DNA of 64,000 nucleotides, taken from assembly GCA_036250195.1 (NCBI GenBank), contig JAVHZZ010000005.1:181767448-181831447 (forward strand), given 5' to 3'. A program made the position numbers and the translations under genes. Under the pieces are notes generated by a model that saw only the letters and a list, made by a program, of their open reading frames with translations, was not told the DNA's origin and made no database searches. Positions 31,162 to 42,668 of this stretch are shown piece after piece; positions within the stretch are counted from its first letter, which is position 1, and each line of letters opens with the position of its first letter. This stretch comes from Mixophyes australis. Taxonomy: Eukaryota > Chordata > Amphibia > Anura > Limnodynastidae.

Positions 31162-31171
31162 GTCAGAGCAA
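31162..31171 (-). promoter_or_regulatory. Self-primer binding site of chromovirus 2
   Basis: GTCAGAGCAA on the plus strand lies two bases inside the 5' LTR. Its exact complement TTGCTCTGAC occurs in both LTRs (26762-26771, 31610-31619), about 30 bases from the ATAAAAA box. This is the same logic as in chromovirus 1 with an unrelated sequence. Confidence 0.75.
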
Positions 31172-31173
31172 AC

Positions 31174-31776
31174 TGTAACAGATTCTGGATACTATATTAC
31201 TAATCTTGATTAGCGCTGGCTTACCTGAGGTGTGGAGTCTAACGATCTCCCCGGTGTTCACCAAGAACCGCCGCAAGGTGGGATGGGCTTCGCTGCCAGG
31301 AGTCGCAGGTCGCGGTCCCCAGGTTCGCCCCAAGATGTAGTACAGCGGAGTGAAGCGGAGGTAGCGGAGTCAACAAGCCGGTTCGGTACACAGGAATGGA
31401 GTCAGGCAGAATCAGAAGGCAATTCGAAGTCAACAAGCCAGGTTCGGTACACGGGTCACAAGAATAGGAGAATGGTCAGCAAGCCGGGTCGGTACACAGG
31501 GGTAAGAGAACTAGAGAAGTCAAACAGGCAGAGATCAGCACACAGGTAGACACTGGAAATTGGAAGACACTGCAATCCACGAAGAACAGGAGCCAGGAAC
31601 AGGTAAGTGTTGCTCTGACACTCAGCGAGTGCTAGACTGAGGTTTTTATGCTGAAGGGGATTCAAAATCCCCGCCTCTGAGATGTGGTCATGTGACCGCC
31701 TCCGGGTGCGGTCACGTCCTGAATGCGGAAGTGCGGCTTCCGGACGGAGCGGCGGGGATAAGGTAAGTCCGTTACA
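31174..31776 (-). repeat. 5' LTR of chromovirus 2
   Basis: Matches 26326-26931 with about 13 substitutions and a 3-bp deletion. Contains the promoter and self-primer source at 31610-31619. Confidence 0.92.
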
Positions 31777-31990
31777 ATTTCACTGCTTGCATGTATAACA
31801 GCTCTACTTAGTTTGAGATAACCAACTAGACACAGAGAGGGTAGTAGAAGCTATAAGGCAAGGCAAGTACAGATTTAAGATTGCTAACTTTCCTTTACAT
31901 CACAGGAGGTTTAGGTGGTAAAAAAGTACCAAGAATCAGGTCTTGAAGTAGTATATCCCAATGTTTCTGTAAGACCTTTTCCACTCATAG
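31777..31990 (-). pseudogene. Penelope-like element, reverse transcriptase end
   Basis: On the minus strand HWDILLQDLILGTFLPPKPP and then RKVSNLKSVLA fit the end of the reverse transcriptase of Penelope-like elements, followed by a Cys-containing linker (CYTCKQ) that runs into the chromovirus insertion. It is the upstream part of the gene at 25955-26325. Several stops interrupt it. Further upstream sequence was not recognised. Confidence 0.6.
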
Positions 31991-32119
31991 GTTTTTATAT
32001 CTGATTCATCAGAGCTAGTTATTATTATTTTCCTGCCAGGACTGCATGTCCGAAAATGGCTGTCCCGACAAAGTACCCCCCACCCAAAGATGTCTCTAGC
32101 CGCAGCGGCAAAAGACATT

Positions 32120-32429
32120 CAGGGCCGTCTTTCCCATTGGGCACAATGGGCAGGTGCCCGGGGGCCCTGCAGCCCAGGGGGGCCCGTCGGCTATGCTCGC
32201 AGTGCATGTCGGGCATGACGTCATCACGCCCGCCCGACATCCATTGCGGTGCGCGACGGAGGAGGAGACCAGGGAGGGAGCCAGATCGCCAGCTGACCGC
32301 ACAGCCCCCCCTGGGCTGCAGGGCCCATATATATAATCACTTTTGATTTTTTTTTTATATATATGTATATAGAGGGGCCCCGGTGCACTGCTTTGCCCGG
32401 GGGCCCAAAATGTTGTTAAGAGGGCCCTG
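32120..32429. mobile_element. hAT-type MITE, short form (310 bp)
   Basis: Ends CAGGGCCGTCTTTCC and the complement of CAGGGCCCTCTTAACAAC. An exact 8-bp duplication AAGACATT flanks it (32112-32119, 32430-32437), diagnostic of hAT-type insertion. GC-rich, no coding content. A longer relative is at 47434-47993. Confidence 0.92.
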
Positions 32430-32689
32430 AAGACATTACTTCCATTGGTCGGCTTGTATATACAAAGAGAGTAAACTACAGAGAGATTATACTCTCCGTC
32501 GGCCATAGAATAAGGTAAGATATGCTTAACGCCATTAGAAATCTATGGGGATAGCGATACTAAGCACTCTTAGTTCAATTTGCCCTGCATTATTGCTTTG
32601 ATAAATTACTCTGACACTTAATGTTGCCATAACCAATGATTTAGGGTGAAGATTTCTCAGTTACCTATTACCGGAGACAGGGGAGCCAT

Positions 32690-33595
32690 GTAGGCTGTAT
32701 CATGGGGTCAATGCCTCACGAAATTTAGGGAGTGAGTCCTTAAGGAGGTCCGTGATATATTCCGTGGATGAAATGTGCCATAACCTGTTTATAAATTCAG
32801 GTTTGGTAGGGGGAAGAAGTTTTTTCCAAGCTCGGGTTATTAATAATTTGCAGGCTTGACTAATTTGAAGTGCCAGACGGTCCGTTGACTTGCTTATGGA
32901 GGGAACAGGTTTATTGAATAAAAATACTGCAGGGTCCCTGGGAAAGTGAACAGCTGTGAGTTGATGGAAAAGGGTCACTGCGTTATCACAAAGTGATTGA
33001 ATAATGGGACATTCCCACCAAATGTGCAGATGAGTACCCTGCCCACCACAACCTCGCCAACACCTGTTTGATGTAGTTGGGAAAATGAATGGAGTTTGGT
33101 TGGGACCATGTACCATCTCGAGTATACTTTATAAGCTGTTTCTCCGCTACTCGCCTTAATAGATACCTTAGCTACTCGTTTTCTAATTACTGACCATCCC
33201 TCGTCATCCAAAACTAGCCCTAGTACTCTTTCCCATGCCTCCTCGTGTGGGTTTAAGGGGGGTAATTCTAGTTTGAGAAGGAAGCGATATAACATTGATA
33301 TGTTTCCTCTACAACCTACTGCGTAAATGCAGTTGCGCTCAAAGGGCATTAATTTTTTGAGTTTTTTAGTGTTTGTGAGTAAATAAAACTACGAATTTGT
33401 AGGTATGAGAAGTTGGGAGGCCATGTCTTTCCGATGGCTCCGCAAATGTGGAGGGGCCAAATGTGCCCATTATGTGATGGAACCTATCTATTTTTCTGGA
33501 CTTCCAAGGTACAATCATGGATTCTACATTGCCTGGACTGAATAGCCTCTTTCAATAAACCTTTATATAGGAAATTGTAATTGTTGCGTATAGAA
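32690..33595 (-). pseudogene. L1/Tx1-type LINE, ORF2 3' end fragment
   Basis: Two overlapping frames encode the C-terminal region of an L1-like ORF2: EEAWERVLGL, SIKASSGETAYKVYSRWY, then after a shift near 33060-33115 a Cys-rich RCWRGCGGQGTHLHIWWECP. Upstream (to about 33595) related sequence such as NFLYKGLLKEAIQS continues with stops. The same domain order appears at 56431-57527, so both belong to related families. Endonuclease and reverse transcriptase are absent: a 5'-truncated dead copy. Confidence 0.8.
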
Positions 33596-33903
33596 TTGAG
33601 GTGTGCTGCAGTTATGTACAGGTTTAACAATAGATAGATATGTTGTTTTTTATTAGAGCAAATAAACTAGGAAATGCTAACACTTTATTATAAAAGAAGA
33701 CTTGCACAACCCGTGGAAAAGCACTGACTTTCGTCCACTATAATACAATAGAGGAAATACACACTTGCACACACAGGCATTCAGACAGTTCTTTACATTG
33801 CTGTTTTAACTCTGTAAATAAAAGAACCACACCGGTCAATGACCAGGTCAAATTTTGCTTATAATATATGTGACCACTGTTACACTTGCTTAAAAGCTTA
33901 TGC
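33596..33903. other. Unassigned non-coding DNA
   Basis: No feature recognised. Confidence 0.4.
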
Positions 33904-34402
33904 GGCCTATTTATGAAAACCTAATCTAGGAAAAGCCTTATGCAGGAAATATCGGAGATATCTCCTACGTTAGGCAAAGTACCGCCTTAAACCACAGGCC
34001 CCATAATACTCAATGACTGCAGCGTGTGGAAATTTTATCAGTTTCTGAAAAGCTTAGCTTTTTGGAGCTTGACCCTGATGGCTAACACCATCTAAAGATG
34101 GCCGTTCAATCCTATGGGGAGAACATCACAGGAGAGGGATCTTCGTATCCCTCTCCAACAGCGTTGCTTCTCTCCCCTTGCGCTGTTTTACATAAATGTA
34201 ATCTGTTCATGTACAACACTAGGTTGCGCATGCGCTGTAAAGACTCCGGGTCAGAACCCGGTGTCTTCATTAGAAGATTCCTATCGGATGCACAGTCCGA
34301 ACATGACTTCTATAGTAAATTGCCCCGATGGGTCAACTGTCATCGTTGTGATGATATATAATACTTACCGGGGCAAAAAGCCGGTAATTATGAAATAGGC
34401 CT
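33904..34402. mobile_element. Possible MITE with GGCCTATTT ends
   Basis: Left end GGCCTATTTATGAAAACC and right end complementary to GGCCTATTTCATAATTACC form imperfect inverted repeats. No target duplication is evident and there is no coding content. Confidence 0.5.
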
Positions 34403-35940
34403 CTAAGAAATATAGATTTTACTGTCCCCCCTTGTCCTTCTTTGCTTTCAGACTTCCCCACTTGTGTTGCTTGCTGATGTGCAGAAGTAAAATCCTCCAA
34501 TTAATCCTGAATGCGTAATAGCATTAGCATCTGTAATATTAATGCTTTGTGATGATTGTAGCTGATGTAATTTCTATCCTAAATGTCAAGGTGTGTGTTT
34601 CATGTGTGTGATAATGCACAGTTGAAATATTGTGGGGTATACTTGAAGAGATTGTTCCATACAGGAAGATGACTAAAAGGCAGAACCAGACTGTGAACTT
34701 ATTTCTGCAAGCAAGAATTTTAGCTGTTCTCTGGAACTTTGTATCGCTGGCTTTCTATTTTCCTGTTTGGAAACTACAGCAAAAAAAAAAAAAAAGATTC
34801 TCTCCTTCCCTCTTCCTGTCAGGACAAGAAAGGGAAATAATGTGTTTTGTACAAAAGTAACAATCAAACAGTTAGCCTCTCTTCCAATTTAATGGTCTGC
34901 CTTACAATGACTGCATTTTCAGAATGGCAGCATTATTTGTTGGCTGATCATCCCAGACGCTACAAATCATACATGTGGTGTTTTAATTTGATTAAACTGT
35001 AGTCTTACAACTTTCACATTGATCCATTTAGTAGTTTATCAATCATGGGGAATTGCTGCCTTAGAGGTAGCTCCTCCCTGTTACTATTTATACAACCCCC
35101 AGCCTACAGACAGCAGGAGAGAGATATGATTGTTTATAGTTGTATTCTTGCCCCATATGCTACAACGTCTAACCTCCCCAGTACCTCCTCTAGTGCGCTC
35201 CTGATATAGTTACTACAGGAGGAAGTGCACAGTAATGTTCAGCCTAATCTTTGTGTGCTTCCTCCTGCAGTCATTGTATAAGGAGCATGCGGAAGGTACA
35301 GGGAGCATAGGCACTAGGAAACCCCCCTCCAAGGCTGGGGCAGTGTATAATTGAGGTGGATGTACCCTGCTTCCGCTTCACACAGCTCTGCTTGAAAAGG
35401 GAGAGCTGCGTGCACCTAACAGTAGTGCAGGCAGCATTGCCCATGTATATTATGGGGATAGGAAGAGTTGGAGACCAGCCAAGCACTGCCTAAAATTATA
35501 GCCACGCCCCCATGCATGCTGGTCACGCCCACTGGCGGCATGGTGTGGAAACCCCACTCTACAAATCCTGCGTTTGCCCCTGGGGGAGGATGATATGACA
35601 TGCGCTTCATCCTGTAGTGACTACCTGAAAAGCACAGGACTGAAAGTACTGCTAGCGGAGACAAGTTATACTGTCAGAACATTGTCATCCCTGCAATAAG
35701 GCGCATATGTTCGCATCAAATATTCCTTCCTGTCAGTAAGTATTATGTATTCAGTGTCTGCCTGTCCAGTCAGGAACTAACTGAGGGGAAGGAACTATGG
35801 CTGGATGTGAAGGAAACCTTCTGGTTTTAAAGCACAAACAGTAGAATATTATTAACATTTATTTATAAGGCACTGCAAAAGAGCAACTTATAATGGGGCG
35901 CTCAGTCAGTAAAAACGGTGATAAATATTCTTTAGCTACA
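34403..35940. other. Mostly unassigned DNA with a repeat end near 35582
   Basis: No gene is visible. At about 35460-35582 the sequence ends in AATCCTGCGTTTGCCCCTG, which looks like the right end of a hAT-type MITE similar to 35945-36233; its left end was not located. Confidence 0.4.
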
Positions 35941-35944
35941 CTAA

Positions 35945-36233
35945 CAGTGGCGCACGCAGGGGGGGTTTCTGAGTCTCTAGAAACCCCCCCCCCCTGCGCT
36001 AACTAAGTGGCCACTGTCCTATACAGCAGCCACGGCGCTGTCAAAGAAGCGTCCGCGGCAGACGCTTCTTAGACAGCGCCGCGGCTGCTGTATAGGACAG
36101 CGCTGGCGAAACGGAGCTGCTGCGCATGCGCGGGTTCATGCGCAGCAGCTCTCTCTCGTGGTTTTTTTGGGGGGGTTTTCCGGTCGGCGGGGAGAAACCC
36201 CCCCCCCCCCCAACAATCCTCCGTGCGCCCCTG
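35945..36233. mobile_element. hAT-like MITE with large hairpin
   Basis: Ends CAGTGGCGCACGCAGGGGGG and the complement of CAGGGGCGCACGGAGG. The middle is a long hairpin around GTCCTATACAGCAGCC and its complement (about 36014-36105), with C- and G-homopolymer runs. The flanks share only ACTAAC, so the target duplication is decayed or misplaced. Confidence 0.65.
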
Positions 36234-36826
36234 ACTAACTAAATTTAAAAAACAAAGAAAAGAATAGTTAGGCTAAAAACAAAAGGGGAGGGATACATGA
36301 AAGAGGAAAATAAATTGCTGAGTGCTAAAATAACTAATTTTGTTCTGAATTTACTGTTGAAAATTCAAACAGGTCACCTACACTAAAATGGAAAGACATG
36401 CCCCCTTTACAGTAGATACAAGTATATTTACTACAGAAGATAAGTTGAACTCTCAAAATTACCAGTAGAGAAGTTAATGGGAACAAATGGTGCACATCCA
36501 AGAGTATTAACACAAGAGTAGTACTTGCAGTGCCATTGACCAACCTTTTTAACCAATTGCTGCTGACAGGTATAATTCCAGGCCATTGAACAATGGCAAA
36601 TTATTATTATCTTTTATTATTAAAGGCTGACATATTATGCAGTGATTCACATTGAGGAGACACGACACAGACAAATTACATACAATGATATGAAACAGAA
36701 GGTAAAGATTACAACCTAAGAGGTGTAGGAAACAGCATGATATGCCACCCATATTTCAGCAACAATTGGTGACTAATATTTCTATGTGGCTACTGGTGGT
36801 GTTGGACTGTTGAAATAAGGAGTGAC
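36234..36826. other. Unassigned non-coding DNA
   Basis: No feature recognised. Confidence 0.5.
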
Positions 36827-36829
36827 TAA

Positions 36830-37250
36830 AGCTGGGTACACACTACAGAAATTTCGACCAACTTTTTATGCTGAGCGATTTTACATGCGATCGATGGTCC
36901 GATCGCTCGGTTCATGGACTGCATACACACTAGCCTTGTTTAGGACGATAAAAAGAAGAGCGGACGTCCCTTTAGCGACTTTTTACAGCCATGTTGTCGT
37001 GAGCAATGACTGTAATTTTGTACTCACTGTTGTGGATCGGTCGGAAGTTTATACACACTACACAGCGGAAACGAGATTGGAACGAAAATATTAAACGGTA
37101 CGACCAACCAAATGAGGCGATAATCGTCCATTTGGGCAGACTTTCGACTATCGTGTCACTGCACACACTGACCCGACTTTTGAACGAGCGGTCGTATGTC
37201 GGCTGATTGAGCCGATTATTGGACGAAAACAGTGTAGTGTGTACCCAGCT
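36830..37250. mobile_element. Harbinger-type MITE with AGCTGGGTACACAC ends
   Basis: Inverted ends AGCTGGGTACACACTAC, flanked by TAA on both sides (36827-36829, 37251-37253). 421 bp, no coding content. A related end fragment (AAGCTGGCCACACACTGG) starts near 45684. Confidence 0.85.
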
Positions 37251-37253
37251 TAA

Positions 37254-37905
37254 GGAAGGTGGAGATATGACAGATATACTAGAGGCAGCTGTTGGCAAAC
37301 ATGTTGTTTCCTATTCCTGTTCTGAAGAAAGCTTTTGTGTTTGTTGAGTGGGCACTCTTGTGGTTATCCACCAGCTTGGAGTAGTTGTGTACCTGATGTA
37401 TTTCTTAAGCAATATGCTTGGTTCTGGAAACAGAGCCATGTCTATTGGTCAGAGTGTGGGAAAGCTGCTCTGTATTAGTAGTGGCGAGACCCCACATGGC
37501 AGGACTTGCTAGTACCTGTAGTTTACCAGGAAAGACTTATCAATTTAAAGTTTTTACCCAACGCACACTGCCCAAGGCATGTTTGGGAAGAGCCCTAGTG
37601 CACCAGCACAGGGTTTTTCTTCCAAGGAAAGGGGGCGCATTCCTTAGGGAATTCAGCCCTGTGCCAAACAAGGTAGAGCTAAATAACATTGTGACAGGGG
37701 GCCCCATCCAGCCGGGTTCCCTGTTATAGTGTCACCAGCCAAGTCTGTCATAGCATAGTGCTGGTAGCAGCTTTTTCAGGGGAACCCCAAGCTGTTTGCC
37801 CCCTCCCCCCCTTCCCCCCGTTTTTGCTGCTATCAGGCCAGGCAATAAACGCTAGTGCTTGGAACACGTGTTGGGCAGGGGGCCACACCATTTATTTCTT
37901 TAATT
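37254..37905. other. Unassigned non-coding DNA
   Basis: No gene recognised. Contains a C-rich stretch at about 37800-37820. Confidence 0.45.
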
Positions 37906-38205
37906 ATATATCGCTGATCAGTCAGAACATTAAACCTACCAACCTAATAGTGTGTAGGTTCCCCTTATGCCTCCAAAACAGCTCTGAGGCATGGGCTCCA
38001 CAATACTTCTGAAGGTGTCCTGTGGTATTTAGCATAAAAAACGTTAGCAGCAGATCCTTTGAGTCCTGTAAGTTGCAAGGTGGGGCCTCCATGGCTCGGA
38101 CTTGTTTTTGCAGCACATCCCACAGATGCTCGATTGGATGAGAACTGGGGAATTTGGAGGCCAAGTCAACACCTTGACCTCTTTGTCATGTTCCTTACAC
38201 ATGCA
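37906..38205 (-). pseudogene. Tc1-like transposase, C-terminal fragment 1
   Basis: Minus-strand translation includes HPIEHLWDVLQKQVRAMEA and NLQDSKDLLLT, the conserved end of Tc1/mariner transposases around the last catalytic acidic residue (family P-N-PIE-LW). The left border (CTGATCAGTCAGAACATTAA) resembles a terminal inverted repeat also seen near 53075. The rest of the transposase is missing; a solo LTR starts 40 bases further on. Confidence 0.8.
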
Positions 38206-38246
38206 CTTACACATACATGCTGATTCGCACAAATCTTTATATCCAT

Positions 38247-38989
38247 TGTCACGAGCCGCGGCTTTGCTTTCAGCCGCCGCGGCTAGCTTCCTCTCATTTC
38301 CCCCCAACCTGGTCGACGGTCGTCGTCACTTCTGCCACTATCCGGCCGTTGCCCAGGCAATGGTCAGACGCTCCCTAGCTCTATGTGCGTGCAGCTAAGA
38401 CACTGCTGGGCGCATGATATATTCTAATTAGTGCTGTAACCCGGGCGCAGGCGCAGTGTAGTTCTTTTCAGCTGGGTCTCATTCTTGTGATTATGGAGCT
38501 TGTTTCCTCATTGGATGTTGTCAGTATTTAAGGCAGGGAGGGCTTAGCCTCCCTGCCGGTTATAGCATCCAGTTCCCTGTCTACTCACCTGCTCCTGTGC
38601 TGTTTGGTGTGTACCTTCTGGATTGATCTTCTGTGTATGACCCCTGCCTGTACCTTAGACCTTGCCTGTTTGCCTGTGACTCTGATTCGTTTGCCTGTAC
38701 CTTGGACCTCGCTATATTGCCTGTGACACTGACCTTTGGCGTGTTTCTTGATTATTCTGCTTGCTAGTGACCTCTGATCTCGGCTTTCGTCTGACCATCC
38801 GCTGCCATCTACGCTGCCTCCTGGCCTGCCGCTACAGTTTTGTATTACAAACACACTACATCTGGAGATAAGTCCGGGGGCATCTGAGTACCGGTGAGTG
38901 TGTAAAGCTCTATGGGAAAGGCGGCTGCTAAAGGTGAAGACCTCTGCCAACTAGTTCTGTGAGTTTGTGAACAGACTGTCAGCGTAACA
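38247..38989 (+). mobile_element. Solo LTR of the chromovirus 1 family, plus orientation
   Basis: 743 bp from TGTCACGAGCC to GCGTAACA, flanked by TCCAT (38242-38246 and 38990-38994). It keeps TATTTAA (38525-38531), an inverted repeat (38532-38541, 38548-38557) and GCCGGTTATA (38555-38564). No interior is left. Confidence 0.9.
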
Positions 38990-38994
38990 TCCAT

Positions 38995-40208
38995 GCGATT
39001 CAGCATATATGCATAAATGCATTTTTGTGTCCACAATTTGCGCCTGTATTTTTAGACACAAAGGCATCCATCCCAGCATCTGGTTCAATGTTCTCAAGTG
39101 GAACATTTGATCATATCTGGTTGAACTGCCATTTTGGAGAATGTTGGTTCAAAACACCATGAACATAACAGCCCCAAACTCACCTGAATACATTTACCTC
39201 CTCTTCCCTCCCTAGGGTCATTTAGATAAAATTAATTAACCTTAATTAGATTAACCTACACAGGGGCATATGCCCCCCGGCCGGTCTCATAGTGGGCTAC
39301 CTTTGGCTGGGCCACAGTACTACATGAATTCATTTTCCTTTAAAATGTTTCTAATATGCTGCTGAGCCGAATCTTGCCCTCCCCTGACTCTACAACATGG
39401 AATTTATAACAAGCATATTTCATACTTGCCTACTTTTGCTTGGCTCCCTCTGGGAAATCACTGAAAAGGGGTGTGGAGGAAGATGGAAGAGGGCGGGGCT
39501 TTGTGAATTGCATAATTTTGGCCCTGCCCCCAGTGACATAATGCCTAGTATTACATCACTGCCTGCCAGGTATTACATCACTGGGGACGGGGGCCAAAAT
39601 GCAGCGATTCGCTAAGCCCTGTCCCCTCCGCCCATCCACCCATCCATGCCGGCTCTGAAGTGAGCAGATGCGGGAGAATTACCAGCTCTCCCGGGATTCC
39701 GGGAGACCTACTTGTAATTCGGCAATTGGTATGTATGGCATATTTTGTATGTCAGCGATATGGTTCAGTAATTCCTGGCCCTCCCTTCTCCATACCCACC
39801 ATTATAGAAAATGACTGTACCCCTGCTGTATTGAATGGTAAATTGTATTTGGTAACAGCCTTCACACTCTGATGTTATTGTTACCGTACTATATATTCCT
39901 TTTTCTATGTACTCAATAAAGAGATTCACAACAAAAAGTTAATTATGACTGATGTGTTGTGTAACCTGTTCAGATCCTGTTTTCCCACATAGACCTAGAG
40001 ATAACAGTGAACCTATTACAGCAAAAACAATGATGTTTCATGAATCATAGTTGATCATGATATTTGTTACTACAACCCATTTAATATAAGTAAAAGCAAA
40101 TATCCTGATGCTGCTATATATCCTACTACTACCTGCGCCAACAAGAACAAAAACTACCTATGAAATTTGTGAACTCCAGGTGTTCGTACCCTGGTACCAT
40201 ATCACATA
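38995..40208. other. Dispersed repeat fragments, no gene
   Basis: At 39418-39712 a stretch starting CATACTTGCCTACTTTTG and ending with CTCTCCCGGGATTCCGGGAG resembles a dispersed repeat also seen, reversed, near 44230-44400. At about 39713-39940 an ACTCAATAAAGAG end could be a LINE 3' tail. Neither has clear borders. Confidence 0.4.
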
Positions 40209-40490
40209 CATATATCCCAACTGTGCTTCTTCTTCAATTGGGACAGGGGGTGTGACTTGTCACAATGGGGGCATGTGCATGTCACAATGGGGGCATGTGC
40301 ATGTCACAATTGGGGCATGCCTAGCACTTTTTAAGTGCTAGGTTGCTCTTTACACCATACACTACCGTGCACACAGCACCCGTTCACCGCTAAACAGACC
40401 ATACTTCACAAATTTCCCACCCGCTGGATAAAGCTGTCCTGAATGGGATAGGGGGACAGAGCTCTCAAATCTGGACAGTTGGGAGGTATG
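40209..40490. mobile_element. MITE with CCCAACTGT ends
   Basis: Left end CATATATCCCAACTGTGC and right end complementary to CATACCTCCCAACTGTCC form inverted repeats. The right end resembles one near 51680-51710. It contains the minisatellite at 40260-40318. Confidence 0.55.
40260..40318. repeat. 22-bp minisatellite, about 2.7 units
   Basis: CACAATGGGGGCATGTGCATGT is repeated in tandem twice exactly, with a third partial unit changed to CACAATTGGGGCATGC. Confidence 0.85.
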
Positions 40491-41354
40491 CACATACCCA
40501 ACTTAAGCAGAAACAAGTACAGAAGACTTTAGAACTTTACACTTTAGAACCTTAGCTAATTCTTTTCATCTTGCAATTGACTAGTAGAACGTAAATATTT
40601 CATCATGAGCTTAAGAAGGATGATGAATGTTATAAGTCATTGAGGGGTTATTCTGTTTTTAAATTAATTTGGAGGTTTATGTGTGTCATAATGAACTTGG
40701 ATAGCCTGTACATTGTTTTTTTTCTAGTACAATTTACCAAATACCCAATGCAAAGCTTTTACTTCCTCATTTTTTCTACTGCAGTAAATTGTGCTGAGTT
40801 TCTTTACTGGTGTTAAAGGTATTTTTGGTTACCTGCAGTGGACCTCATGTGCAAAGTGCAGTGGATGTGCACTGCAATATACTTTTGTTTTGACCTGAAA
40901 GCTTAGATGGTCTGCCCATCAAGGTACATAAGGTACATGCCTACTCTCTGTGCTCTCACCACCAAACATACTAAGTGGGCTCTGATGGAAATATCTGAAG
41001 ATGCTTGCTGTGTAAAATTGTAAATGTCAAAATAAAAGTCCAACCTCCTGTACTTTCAAACCACCTTTTTTTATTAAATAACATTTTCATGTTTTCCTGC
41101 TAAATTACTACGTGGTTTATCCTAATTTAATTATTCATGAGAGTAAACGAACATCAGGACTGTCTTTATCACATATGGCACTAATGGGTGTTTGCAGCTC
41201 AGAGCTGGTGATCTTCACATTGGACTTTGGTGTAAAGGTGTATTTCTAAGGTACACTCCAAACAATGATATAAAAAACTACACACACAAAAGTGACACAT
41301 AACAGCAAAATCTTGATTCCCTCTCAATATAATGATTCATTTAAACCATAAATG
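40491..41354. other. Unassigned non-coding DNA
   Basis: No feature recognised. Confidence 0.5.
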
Positions 41355-41362
41355 GGCTAAAC

Positions 41363-41549
41363 CAGTGGATCCCATACCTTTTCAGTTCAAGGCACCCTTA
41401 GGGTCTACAAAATATTTTGAAGGCACCCCTAAGCCAAAATAATTACCAATTAGTCCCCCGCCTTGCTTACCACTGGCCCTGGCCGAGGCACCCCTGTGAG
41501 ATCTCCAAGGCACCCCAGGGAGCCTAGGCGCACAGTTTGGGAACCACTG
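41363..41549. mobile_element. hAT-type MITE, 187 bp
   Basis: Ends CAGTGGATCCCATACC and the complement of CAGTGGTTCCCAAACTG. Exact 8-bp duplication GGCTAAAC (41355-41362, 41550-41557). A second copy is at 48033-48213. Confidence 0.92.
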
Positions 41550-41557
41550 GGCTAAAC

Positions 41558-42660
41558 TGAGCTACTTTATGAGAAAACGGAAAGGTTTTGACTTTCCTAA
41601 ATGAGCCTCTTTCTACAATCTTTCTACTTCTCCATAAACCTTGACACACTTGTATCTAGGTTTTGGAGAGGTGGTTTGCCGAGGCGTCTCCCAGAAGCAG
41701 AGAGTGGGCATGGTCCTTGAAGTGTGCGGGGCAGACCATCTAGGCGCATCTGTGTACAACCAAGCCATTTTGCAATACACATCTAATACATTTCTTAAAT
41801 GACTTCCGAAGATGACAGTTGCATTTAAACAAGTCTACCCTCCTCTTAAGGCCCAACACAAATTTTCTGATTTTTGGGACTCATTAATGTTTAAAAAAAC
41901 CTCATGTTTTGTTGCTTTCCTTATTTTGAAAACTGCAAATGTTTTGTTGTTACTGGTCCTTAAAACTTTCTATTTAATAAAGTCCCAGCACTGCAATGTG
42001 TGAGGACTGAAGGGGTTAAAGCATAAAAGTTCTGTTGGAAATACATTGCCTTTTTCCGGGTGTGGCTGAAGTGATCTCCAGGTCCCTCTGTAAAACAATG
42101 AGCTGCAGACATCCCAGAACCATAAGCAATCAAAAAAATAAGAAGAGTAGATCTAGAAAATAATGTGTTCTACCGGCCCACTTTCCCCTGTTAGAGCCAG
42201 TGTAACTGTACATACAGGCTAAGTTTTTTGTTAGATGAAAACAAAGGCTCTCACATACAGGCGTCAGTTTTTATCTTATTGCATTCTGTAATTGTGAACT
42301 TTAGCTTATCAGTACTGAAAAGATGTGTTTAAACCAGTCTGACAGCTTTTTCAACAAGCTGCACACTGAAGGGACCTTGACAAAACAATTTTTGAAACAG
42401 TATCATCAACGAAAACTAAAAGGAAGGGGGAACTGTTGACAGCCTAAAAACTAGTTGTTTTTGTTTATCTTTCTGACATACATTCAATGCTTTCCAACAT
42501 AGCACATGGCATGCAGATACAATATTCTGCCCTCTGATTTTCTAGTTGCAGTAGCTTGGGCTGTAGTAAATAATATATGTTAAAAAACATTTTTAACATC
42601 AATTATTTAATTCAGGCTAGTTTACTGCAATTGGAAAAACAAAGGAAATACAGGTGCACA
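41558..42660. other. Unassigned non-coding DNA
   Basis: No gene or repeat recognised over 1.1 kb. Confidence 0.5.
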
Positions 42661-42668
42661 CCATAGAG

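Larger units (their letters stand above)
26326..31776 (-). mobile_element. Sushi-type chromovirus LTR retrotransposon 2 (decayed)
   Basis: LTRs of 606 and 603 bp flank gag and pol on the minus strand. The flanks read ATTGC (26321-26325) and ATTTC (31777-31781), a 5-bp duplication with one change. The LTRs differ at about 13 sites plus a 3-bp indel. Gag has one frameshift, pol one frameshift and three in-frame stops. It is nested in a Penelope-like remnant. Unlike chromovirus 1, the whole gag region is retained. Confidence 0.93.

Noticed and set aside
32056..32506. GC-rich open frames up to 136 codons
   Set aside because: They fall across a hAT MITE with exact target duplications; the GC content alone keeps the frames open.
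40260..40318. A CRISPR-like repeat
   Set aside because: The units are directly adjacent with no spacers, in a vertebrate-type repeat. It is a minisatellite.
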